From positions 1-8,363 of the forward strand of contig JAVBKP010000163.1 of assembly GCA_031553975.1 (NCBI GenBank): DNA of 8,363 bases, given 5' to 3'. The notes under the pieces were generated by a model, which did not search any database, had not been told where the DNA came from, and was given only the letters and a program-made list of their open reading frames with translations. Both the position numbers and the translations under genes were made by a program. This DNA is from JAVBKP01 sp031553975 (GTDB lineage: Bacteria; Bacillota; Clostridia; Peptostreptococcales; Anaerovoracaceae). Positions 1-7,424 of the stretch are shown here, one piece after another; position 1 is the first letter of the stretch, and each line of letters opens with the position of its first letter.

Positions 1-1
1 G

Positions 2-943
2 GTGATTGATGATTTCGCTAGGCCTGTCGAAAATATGACAGAAGGTGTATTCACAATACCAGGCAAATCTCCAGTGATGGAAGAGCCTATTGAACGTAAT
101 CACAGGCAAGAGGCAGAATTAGGCAGTAGCGATAATTTAGAATACTTTAGGTACACAAGAGCAAGAAAGAAAAAAGGACCAAGTATTATCGTTGTTACAG
201 TCGCAATACTTGTAATCATTGTATCTTCTGTAGGAGTTAAGATGCTACTTGCAGGGGATGATCCGCTGACTGTGTTTACAGATATTAAAAAGGCTTTTTC
301 GTCAGACCCCAATAATGATGATGCAGAGGAACAGAACGAGATAACCACTAGCGAGTCAGGGATCGAAGAGGCTTCTACTGGTGCAGTTACAACGCAAAAC
401 ACAGTGAGTGAGCTAAAGACCCAAGGGGTAACAGACAATGCAAAAATGCTCATGTACGTAAAATCAAAAGGCATTAATAAAAACATTACAGAAGTTGTAT
501 ACAATCCAGCTCTAAAATTTGAACCCACTACAAATTATAAGGTAGAGACTATCACTAAGTCAGTGCCAATCGTAAACAATCTTTTCTACACAAAAGACGG
601 AGAGAACTTTTACTATACAGAAAAAAGCATGTCAGCATTCATTCAATTTAATTCAAGATGGATTGACTTTGTCAACAATGGAGATAAAGCTGTTATTGAA
701 AATACAAAGAAAAACAGTGTAGCTCACAAGAATATTCTTAACTACAAAGAAAAAATGCATGAAAAATTCATAAAATTTGAAATAGGCGAGATACGAAAAG
801 GTAGCGATGGTTATTATGTCTGGACAAAAGAGACCATCAACAAAACAGTGAATGGAGAGACGCAAGCAATCGTTAACAATTGGATTTATTATTTGGAACC
901 CACAGAAAACGACATGAAAATTGTCAGTTATGAGCGATACTAA
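2..943 (+). CDS. Membrane-anchored protein with TcaA/NTF2-like outer domain (5' end probably cut)
   Basis: No specific function recognised. The reading frame is open to the first base of the window. The GTG at 2 cannot be confirmed as the start because no upstream sequence is visible, so the true N-terminus probably lies outside. Residues 1-52 are hydrophilic and presumably cytoplasmic. A basic patch (RARKKK, 53-58) precedes a single membrane helix at about 61-79, which predicts N-in, C-out topology. Residues 100-145 are a low-complexity Ser/Thr/Asp/Glu linker. The C-terminal part (about 205-313, YYTEKSMSAFIQF to IVSYERY) looks like the NTF2-like domain that ends TcaA/YvbJ-type envelope proteins. 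In that family a zinc ribbon often sits at the N-terminus; none is visible here, but it could lie upstream. The gene ends 25 bases before the PEPCK-like gene. The coding call is firm; the domain assignment is a family-level impression only. Confidence 0.8.
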   Translation: MIDDFARPVENMTEGVFTIPGKSPVMEEPIERNHRQEAELGSSDNLEYFRYTRARKKKGPSIIVVTVAILVIIVSSVGVKMLLAGDDPLTVFTDIKKAFSSDPNNDDAEEQNEITTSESGIEEASTGAVTTQNTVSELKTQGVTDNAKMLMYVKSKGINKNITEVVYNPALKFEPTTNYKVETITKSVPIVNNLFYTKDGENFYYTEKSMSAFIQFNSRWIDFVNNGDKAVIENTKKNSVAHKNILNYKEKMHEKFIKFEIGEIRKGSDGYYVWTKETINKTVNGETQAIVNNWIYYLEPTENDMKIVSYERY

Positions 944-957
944 TTATAGCAAAGTGT

Positions 958-963
958 GAGGTG
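958..963 (+). promoter_or_regulatory. Ribosome binding site deciding the start of the PEPCK-like gene
   Basis: GAGGTG lies 5 bases upstream of the ATG at 969. The frame also contains a GTG at 963, but that codon overlaps this site and has no purine-rich sequence suitably placed before it. The ATG at 969 is therefore the better start. Confidence 0.7.
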
Positions 964-968
964 TGATT

Positions 969-2612
969 ATGAGTACAAAAACTGGTTATGAGAGAAGCAA
1001 AATCAATGGGGCCAACAAAGCGTTTTCCGCATCAAGAACTACCATTGAAAGTGGATTCTATGGCAACAATGTTACTAGAATGAACGACCTAAAAAAAGCC
1101 TACGAATTAGCATATAACTGTATGGGAACGGTGGTTACAGATATGCCAGTCTACCAGCCAGAAAAAATCGGATTACCCAAAGACGCTAGGATATTATTAT
1201 TTAACAACGGGGAAGTAATAGGACGTTTCGCTGGTGCTAGAATTATCCAAAATGAGGGCACCGTAACACAGAATCACATAACCTCTATACTACGAGAAGC
1301 TGTATATAAAATGCGCTACAAAAAACTCTACCATGCAGAGAGCTATATTGGGCTTGATGGAGATTTTATGGCTAAGGCACACCTTCTTGTTCCAGAAAAA
1401 AACGAAAACCTTATGTATAACTGGTTGCTAAATTTTCAGTATATAACCGATGAATATGAAAAAATGTACAAAGCTTCAAAATCCATAGCCGATGAGCCAG
1501 ACATTTTGGTCCTATCAGACCCAGACTGGACACATCCAGACTACCCAGATGGCATTGCATACTTTGATTCAGAACACAACTGTGCCGCCTTGTTAGGATT
1601 AAAATACTTTGGAGAGCATAAAAAAGGCACCTTGACGTTGGCTTGGGCACTTGCCAATAGAAACGGGTATGCCTCTTGCCATGGAGGACTTAAGAAAATC
1701 ACACAAAAGGACGGTAAGAGTTATGTGATGGGGGTATTTGGACTATCTGGTTCGGGGAAATCCACCCTAACACATGCAAAGCATGATGGAAAATACCAAG
1801 TGGCTGTGTTACATGACGATGCGTATATAATCTCAACAGAGGACGGGTCTACGGTGGCGCTAGAGCCATCCTATTTTGATAAAACACAAGATTATCCACT
1901 AACTTCACCAGACAACAAATTTTTACTATCTGTGCAAAACTGCGGTGCTACCGTAGATGATGAAGGCAAGGTGGTTATACTCACAGAAGATGTCAGAAAT
2001 GGAAACGGACGAGCTATAAAGTCTAAACTTTGGACAGACAATAGGGTTGATAAAATGGACGAGCCTATTGATGCCATCGCTTGGATCATGCGAGACCATG
2101 CATTGCCACCTATATTAAAAATAGACGATCCAGTGTTAGCGGCTGTCATGGGTGCTACCCTTGCTACCAAAAGAAGCTCCGCAGAGAAGTTGGCGGAAGG
2201 CATAGATATGGATGCCTTGGTATTTGAACCTTATGCCAATCCATTCAGGACATATGCACTGAAAGAAGATTACGAAAAATTTAAATATTTATTTGAAAAG
2301 CGTGATGTAGACTGTTACATTATTAACACGGGACACTTTGTGGACAAGAAGATTCCAAAAGAAGTTACCATTGGCGTGATGGAGCAAATCATTGAAGGTA
2401 CAGGGGACTTCAAGCCATTTGGTAAATTAGCAGGTATGTATACAATGGATGTACCTGGATTTGAAGCAAACTTTGCAGATGCTAACTACAACGGATTAGT
2501 CAAAAAAGCAATGCAAAACAGAGTGCTTTATTTAGAATCTTTAAGGACGTTTAAAAAAGGGAAAGACGAATTGCCACAAGAGACAATTGACGTGCTAAAA
2601 GTATTATTATAA
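969..2612 (+). CDS. pckA: Phosphoenolpyruvate carboxykinase (ATP) family protein, divergent
   Basis: True family members convert oxaloacetate and ATP to PEP, CO2 and ADP in the cytoplasm. From the ATG at 969 this is 547 residues, near the usual 520-540. Aligned by eye to E. coli PckA, it keeps YFGEHKKG (213-220; K219 matches K213), H238 (matches H232), the P-loop GLSGSGKST (258-266; K264 and S265 match K254 and T255) and the metal-site pair D283-D284 (D268-D269). The LPP motif at 379-381 fits the LPPVSR segment. Two departures stand out. The N-terminal GRSPKDK signature carrying R65 is not recognisable, and R333 is replaced by K384 (LPPILKI). So fold and nucleotide site are well supported, but PEPCK activity is not certain, and the symbol should be read as family membership. 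The gene starts 25 bases after the membrane protein and ends 12 bases before the UPF0182 gene, suggesting cotranscription. Confidence 0.88.
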   Translation: MSTKTGYERSKINGANKAFSASRTTIESGFYGNNVTRMNDLKKAYELAYNCMGTVVTDMPVYQPEKIGLPKDARILLFNNGEVIGRFAGARIIQNEGTVTQNHITSILREAVYKMRYKKLYHAESYIGLDGDFMAKAHLLVPEKNENLMYNWLLNFQYITDEYEKMYKASKSIADEPDILVLSDPDWTHPDYPDGIAYFDSEHNCAALLGLKYFGEHKKGTLTLAWALANRNGYASCHGGLKKITQKDGKSYVMGVFGLSGSGKSTLTHAKHDGKYQVAVLHDDAYIISTEDGSTVALEPSYFDKTQDYPLTSPDNKFLLSVQNCGATVDDEGKVVILTEDVRNGNGRAIKSKLWTDNRVDKMDEPIDAIAWIMRDHALPPILKIDDPVLAAVMGATLATKRSSAEKLAEGIDMDALVFEPYANPFRTYALKEDYEKFKYLFEKRDVDCYIINTGHFVDKKIPKEVTIGVMEQIIEGTGDFKPFGKLAGMYTMDVPGFEANFADANYNGLVKKAMQNRVLYLESLRTFKKGKDELPQETIDVLKVLL

Positions 2613-2616
2613 AAAA

Positions 2617-2620
2617 AGGG
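2617..2620 (+). promoter_or_regulatory. Weak ribosome binding site of the UPF0182 gene
   Basis: An AGGG, preceded by an A run, follows the PEPCK-like stop codon and sits 4 bases before the ATG at 2625. A second in-frame ATG at 2637 has a better purine match (AGGCGG, 2630-2635), but only one base separates it from the codon. I prefer 2625, though 2637 cannot be excluded. The choice changes the protein by four residues. Confidence 0.45.
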
Positions 2621-2624
2621 ATGA

Positions 2625-5483
2625 ATGAAAGGCGGTATGGAGTTGAAAAAAGGGAGAGTAGGATTAGGTGCAGTACTAGCAATATTACTTGTTATTATTG
2701 CATCGTTTGGTACCATTATTGGGTTTGTCACGGATTTTCTGTGGTTTAAGGAACTGGCGTATACAAGCGTGTTCTTTAAGAAATTATTCACACAGCTATC
2801 TCTGGGCGTGCCATTTTTCTTAGTGATCGCATGTTTTACGTATATTTATCTACGTCTGATAAAGCGTGATTACTACAAAAAAGTAGATACTAAGGATGTA
2901 GCAGCCATCAGTGAGAAAGTGATAAATAATATTTCATTAGGCGTTGCCGCCCTATTTGCTATTGTGGCGACCATGATGATTACCACTACATTTTGGTTTG
3001 AGATTTTAAAGTTTATCAACGCCACCTCATATGGTGCAGTTGATCCGATATTTGGACGAGATATTTCGTTTTATTTATTAAAATTACCGTTGATTACGAA
3101 AATCATTCACTCACTTATGCTATTGATTATTGGATTCTTCGCTATTACTTTTGTATACTATCTGTTCCTCATGTCCATAAGGCAGCCAAAGTTTTTTGGT
3201 AAAGATCCAGATAGCAATGTAGAGTATCCAGAGTTCGGCAAAGAGCAAAAGAAACCAGGCGCTTTTGGTAGCTTTGGTAACTTAGGAGATTTTGGCAACA
3301 AGTCCAATGCGTATTATAAGGCTACAGGGAAAGAGTTGCTTCATATTGCGGGAAGACAAATCTCTGTATTGGGTGCTTGTTTCTTCTTGATGCTTGGCGC
3401 TAATTTCTTTTTGCAACAATTCAACCTTCTTTACTCTAGCAGAGGATTTTTATATGGCGCAGGTTATACAGATATAAACATTACATTGTGGCAGTACAGA
3501 ATATTAATCGGACTTTCTGTGGTAGCAGCGATTGCTTTTGCCGTAGGAATAGGAAGAAAAAAATACAAACTGGCTATAGCAGCTCCAGTACTTATGATCG
3601 TGGTTTCTATGCTAGCAAGTGGTGTGGGTTATACTGTACAAAGCTTTATTGTAGCCCCGGATGAGCTGAACAAAGAAGGCAAGTTTATCGACTACAATAT
3701 TAAAATGACGCAGATGGCATATGGACTTGACACCATAGAGGCTAGGGAATTCCCAGCCTCCAACCAGCTGACAAAACAAGATATTGCTAATAACGTTGAG
3801 ACCATAGAAAATATTCGTATCAACGATTATGAGCCTACAAAGCAGTTTTACAACCAAAGACAAAGTATCAGACAATACTATTCTTTCCATGGTGTAGATG
3901 TTGACAGATACATCGTTAATGGACGATACACACAAGTATTCCTATCAGCCCGAGAGATTGATGAGAATCAACTGCAAGACCAGTGGCTGACAAGACATAT
4001 TAAATATACACATGGTTACGGCGTGACACTTTCAAAGGTGAACAGCATAACTGCTTCTGGACAACCAGATATGATGATAGAGGGCATACCTCCTGTGTCA
4101 AAAGTAGATGAAATCCAGATAAAAAGACCAGAAATATATTATGGTGAACTATCCAACAACTATGTTATTACCAATACAAATGAAACAGAATTTGACTATC
4201 CTAGTGGAGATTCTAACGTATATACAACGTATGAAGGTGATGGCGGTATACCGCTGACCCTTATCAATAGAATTTTATTCTCTATCAAGGAGCAAAGTCT
4301 AAAACTGCTGATTTCTACAAATATAACAGGTGAATCTAAGATTTTAGTCAATAGGAACATTATGGATCGCGTGAACAAGATAGCACCATTCATCGCTTAC
4401 GACCAAAATCCATATTCGATTGTAGTAGATGGAAAACACTATTGGATGATTGATGCCTATACAACCAGCAACAACTTCCCTTATTCTGTGCCCTTCAATG
4501 GCGTTGAGAATAGTGCTAACTACATTCGTAACTCAATCAAAGTAGTAATCGATGCCTACAGTGGAGAGACAAAATATTATGTAATTGATGAAACTGATCC
4601 GATGGCTGCGACTTTAGAGAAAATTTTCCCAGAGTTATTCCTGCCAGCAACAGAGATGCCGGAGAAAATCGCCGCCCATATGCGTTATCCAGAGGCCCTG
4701 TTCCAAATCCAAGCAGATATTTACAAACGTTATCATATGAATGACTACAAAGTATTCTATCAAGGTGAGGATATTTGGGATATAGCGCAAGAAACATATG
4801 AACAAGAGCAGATATCTATGACACCGAACTACTATATTATGAAGATGCCTGGTGAGGAGAATGTAGAGTTTACCATCTCAATACCATTTACGCCAAAGAG
4901 TAAAAACAACATGTCGGCTCTGTTGGTGGGTAGAAATGATGGAGCAGATTATGGTAAACTAGTACTGTTTAAGCTTCCAAAAGATAGAACAGTATACGGA
5001 CCGATGCAGATTGAGTCCCAAATCGACCAAGATACAGAGATTTCTAAAGAATTCTCTTTGTGGGGTCAAAAGGGATCTACCTATAGCAGAGGAAATATGT
5101 TTATCGTACCAATAGAAGATTCCTTCCTGTATGTAGAGCCTATTTATCTAAAAGCATCTAATGAGAGCAGCTTACCTGAAGTAAAAAGGGTAATCGTAGC
5201 CTACGGTGATAAAATTGCGTACAAACCAACTCTTGCAGAGGCACTTGATTCCTTGTTTGGGGCAGGGGCTGGCGATGGGGTAGTCACTGAAGCGCCAGAA
5301 GGAACTGGGACTGAAATCGAACAACCTACTGGTGGCGCTGTCACATTAGACCAGCTCATAGAGCAAGCCGTAGATGCTTATAATAAAGCAGTGGAAGCAC
5401 AAACAGCAGGAGACTGGTCATCCTATGGAGGCCATCTGAAAGACCTAGAAAATTATTTAAATCAACTGAAAGGCAACCAGTAA
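2625..5483 (+). CDS. UPF0182 (COG1615) integral membrane protein
   Basis: The family is widespread in Actinobacteria, Clostridia and Cyanobacteria, and to my knowledge its biochemical role is unknown. The 952 residues match the usual length of about 900-1000. Seven hydrophobic segments lie at about 15-37, 57-77, 104-124, 160-183, 246-266, 291-308 and 315-341. Basic loops (78-90, 309-315) put the N-terminus inside and residues 342-952 outside. Family-typical stretches are YTHGYG (461-466), RNSIKVVIDAYSG (635-647) and HMRYPEALFQIQ (685-696). Two low-complexity regions stand out: a Gly/Phe-rich cytoplasmic loop (about 204-226, with several FG pairs) and an acidic Gly/Thr/Glu linker (about 879-904). 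A C-terminal amphipathic stretch (905-952), common in the family, follows. The stop codon directly abuts the next start, which suggests translational coupling with the glutamine synthetase homologue. Confidence 0.95.
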   Translation: MKGGMELKKGRVGLGAVLAILLVIIASFGTIIGFVTDFLWFKELAYTSVFFKKLFTQLSLGVPFFLVIACFTYIYLRLIKRDYYKKVDTKDVAAISEKVINNISLGVAALFAIVATMMITTTFWFEILKFINATSYGAVDPIFGRDISFYLLKLPLITKIIHSLMLLIIGFFAITFVYYLFLMSIRQPKFFGKDPDSNVEYPEFGKEQKKPGAFGSFGNLGDFGNKSNAYYKATGKELLHIAGRQISVLGACFFLMLGANFFLQQFNLLYSSRGFLYGAGYTDINITLWQYRILIGLSVVAAIAFAVGIGRKKYKLAIAAPVLMIVVSMLASGVGYTVQSFIVAPDELNKEGKFIDYNIKMTQMAYGLDTIEAREFPASNQLTKQDIANNVETIENIRINDYEPTKQFYNQRQSIRQYYSFHGVDVDRYIVNGRYTQVFLSAREIDENQLQDQWLTRHIKYTHGYGVTLSKVNSITASGQPDMMIEGIPPVSKVDEIQIKRPEIYYGELSNNYVITNTNETEFDYPSGDSNVYTTYEGDGGIPLTLINRILFSIKEQSLKLLISTNITGESKILVNRNIMDRVNKIAPFIAYDQNPYSIVVDGKHYWMIDAYTTSNNFPYSVPFNGVENSANYIRNSIKVVIDAYSGETKYYVIDETDPMAATLEKIFPELFLPATEMPEKIAAHMRYPEALFQIQADIYKRYHMNDYKVFYQGEDIWDIAQETYEQEQISMTPNYYIMKMPGEENVEFTISIPFTPKSKNNMSALLVGRNDGADYGKLVLFKLPKDRTVYGPMQIESQIDQDTEISKEFSLWGQKGSTYSRGNMFIVPIEDSFLYVEPIYLKASNESSLPEVKRVIVAYGDKIAYKPTLAEALDSLFGAGAGDGVVTEAPEGTGTEIEQPTGGAVTLDQLIEQAVDAYNKAVEAQTAGDWSSYGGHLKDLENYLNQLKGNQ

Positions 5484-7397
5484 ATGTTGAACGAATTATT
5501 ATTTACAATACCGAAAGATAAGCACGATCCCAAAGATGTTATTGCCATACTAGAGAAGCATCCTGAAGTTAAGTTTGTTTCTCTAGTGGGGATAGATATT
5601 GGAGGACACGAAACAGACGAGAAGATTCCTGTTAGGTACTTTACAAAAAAAATCCAAGATTTTTATAGTCATGGTGTACAAACAGATGGATCTAGTGCCG
5701 TGTTACCTAAAATTGCCGAGTTAAACAATGCGAGAGTGGATATTATTCCAGATCAAAATGTCAACTGGTATGTAGATTATAATTTTTCATTTAACGATAC
5801 AGTGTCACAAAAAGAGAGGTTGCCTGTGGGTACCCTTAGAATACCTTCCTTTTTAGTTCATAACGATGTACATGAGGTGGGATCAAGGGTAATACTAAAA
5901 AACAGCTTGGCTTTTTTCAAAAAAGAAGTTAGCAAAGCCATACAGGAAAACCCTTATATATTTGAACATTTAGGAATAAAGTCACATGAAGAAATTGAAG
6001 AAATCGTCCTTACAGCTGCCACGGAGCTAGAGTTTTGGGTAAAAACCCCAGACGATAAGGCGGACCGAGAGCAACTGTCCACTTCCCAAGTGCTAAAAGA
6101 GCAATACTGGAAGAGGACAATAGGTCCAGTGCGTACCGCCCTAGAAAAATCTATTTTAATGTTAGAAAGATATGGCATCGAAGTAGAGATGGGGCATAAA
6201 GAAGTGGGTGGCGTTAAGGCTAAGCTAGGAAATAGTGGTGAGTATGATCACGTCATGGAACAGCTTGAGATCGACTGGAAATATGACGACCCAATGCAGG
6301 CGGCAGATAATGTGAACCATGTCAAATACATAGTAAAAGACGTATTTAGAATGCATGGCTTGCAAGTGAGTTTTATGGCCAAGCCCATAGAGTATGTGGC
6401 GGGAAGTGGCGAACACACCCATATGGGTGTTGCTGCTCGTTTGAAGAACGGCAAGACAATCAATCTTTTTTCACCACAAAACGAAAAAGAAGATTTTATG
6501 AATCCGCTGGGATTTGGAGCTCTTATGGGTCTGCTGAAGAACTACGAGATACTAAATCCATTCATCACAGCATCAAATGATGCATTTAACAGATTAAAAC
6601 CCGGATTTGAGGCCCCTGTATGCATTGTTACATCACTTGGTATGGCGGCAGACAGTCCCTCTAGGAATAGGACAGTATTGATGGGTCTGGTAAGAGATAT
6701 GTTCAATCCAATGTCCACACGTTTTGAACTTAGATCGCCAAACCCCAAAAGCAACACGTATCTAGTGATGGCGGCATCCTATATGGCCATGCTTGACGGT
6801 ATTAAATCAGTACTCAAGGCCAATAAATCACCTAAAGATTTGGAAAAATCCATTTCTAAGACCCAAGGGCAGGAAGATTTTTATTTGGAGAGAGATAGAG
6901 TGTACCGAAGCGAAGAGAATGTTTTCACAAAATATTCTGAGGAAGAACGGAACCAACTATTTGGAAAAGCACCTGGTACAGTATGGGAAAACATCCGGGC
7001 ATTTGATTTGTACACAGAAAAGCTAAATGTACTATTTGAGGGAAAGGGCTTTGAACCACTAGATGTAGAATCTTATAAAGAAGCTATCCTATCACAATGG
7101 AGTACTGAACTAACCAATAGAATTATTCCTAACAATATGAATACAGTCAAAGCATGTGTTATGCTGCATGATAGCGGTGATTATACAGATTTAGATGAAA
7201 GAAGTTGGGAAGTTATTCAGACGCAGCGTATGTATCTGATGAAAGACAGCATTGCTCAAAAATCCCTATTCAGCAGGGTAAAGGATGCGCTTTCCCTTTC
7301 AGATTATGATACGGCTTCTAGGCTACAGATTGAAATGCAGGACAAGATACAAAACCTAATAGACCTTTATTTGGAGTATAAGAGGAATTTATTTTAG
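5484..7397 (+). CDS. Glutamine synthetase family protein, long atypical form
   Basis: Standard glutamine synthetase joins ammonia to glutamate using ATP in the cytoplasm. This protein has 637 residues against about 440-470 for type I. The N-terminal beta-grasp domain (about 27-110) keeps TDGSS (67-71) and IIPD (87-90). The catalytic domain (about 115-440) keeps ELEF (181-184), HKEV (238-241), EQLEIDWKY (259-267), GSGEHTH (307-313), NRLKPGFEAP (369-378; R370 and E376 match Salmonella R321 and E327), RNRT (394-397) and RFELRSPNP (413-421; R413, E415, R417 match R355, E357, R359). Unusual points: about 14 extra residues between the metal glutamates E240 and E262, Gly401 where R344 falls, Ala306 for N264, no NLYDLP adenylylation site, and a largely helical extension from about 445 to 637. 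It resembles neither plain type I nor the roughly 700-residue type III exactly. The start abuts the UPF0182 stop; AAAGG at 5469-5473 is 10 bases upstream. Activity is probable, not proven. Confidence 0.9.
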   Translation: MLNELLFTIPKDKHDPKDVIAILEKHPEVKFVSLVGIDIGGHETDEKIPVRYFTKKIQDFYSHGVQTDGSSAVLPKIAELNNARVDIIPDQNVNWYVDYNFSFNDTVSQKERLPVGTLRIPSFLVHNDVHEVGSRVILKNSLAFFKKEVSKAIQENPYIFEHLGIKSHEEIEEIVLTAATELEFWVKTPDDKADREQLSTSQVLKEQYWKRTIGPVRTALEKSILMLERYGIEVEMGHKEVGGVKAKLGNSGEYDHVMEQLEIDWKYDDPMQAADNVNHVKYIVKDVFRMHGLQVSFMAKPIEYVAGSGEHTHMGVAARLKNGKTINLFSPQNEKEDFMNPLGFGALMGLLKNYEILNPFITASNDAFNRLKPGFEAPVCIVTSLGMAADSPSRNRTVLMGLVRDMFNPMSTRFELRSPNPKSNTYLVMAASYMAMLDGIKSVLKANKSPKDLEKSISKTQGQEDFYLERDRVYRSEENVFTKYSEEERNQLFGKAPGTVWENIRAFDLYTEKLNVLFEGKGFEPLDVESYKEAILSQWSTELTNRIIPNNMNTVKACVMLHDSGDYTDLDERSWEVIQTQRMYLMKDSIAQKSLFSRVKDALSLSDYDTASRLQIEMQDKIQNLIDLYLEYKRNLF

Positions 7398-7404
7398 ATA
7401 GTAC

Positions 7405-7416
7405 AAAGGAGAGGAG
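7405..7416 (+). promoter_or_regulatory. Strong double ribosome binding site of serS
   Basis: AAAGGAGAGGAG contains two overlapping Shine-Dalgarno cores. The second (GAGGAG, 7411-7416) is 8 bases before the ATG at 7425, ideal spacing, which supports that start. The strength fits a highly translated housekeeping gene. The 27-base gap leaves no room for a terminator plus promoter or a T-box leader. Confidence 0.8.
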
Positions 7417-7424
7417 TAGACCCA

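Noticed and set aside
100..528. 142-codon open frame on the minus strand
   Set aside because: Antisense to the membrane-anchored protein gene, with no recognisable domain. Its hydrophobic stretches mirror the sense-strand sequence.
963..968. GTG at 963 as the start of the PEPCK-like gene
   Set aside because: It overlaps the GAGGTG ribosome binding site that is well spaced for the ATG at 969.
944..968. Possible terminator or promoter between the first two genes
   Set aside because: The 25 bases contain no inverted repeat with a T run and no paired -35/-10 elements.
5645..5652. Run of eight A as a possible frameshift or slippage site
   Set aside because: The zero frame continues through it into conserved GS sequence (FTKKIQ), and no alternate-frame product or stimulatory structure is seen.
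5911..5925. Perfect palindrome CTTTTTT-C-AAAAAAG resembling a terminator stem
   Set aside because: A one-base loop and all-AT stem cannot form a stable terminator hairpin, and it lies inside the GS coding frame as ordinary Phe/Lys codons.
6793..7026. 77-codon open frame on the plus strand inside the GS homologue
   Set aside because: It is an alternate frame of a clearly coding region, with no ribosome binding site and no family resemblance.
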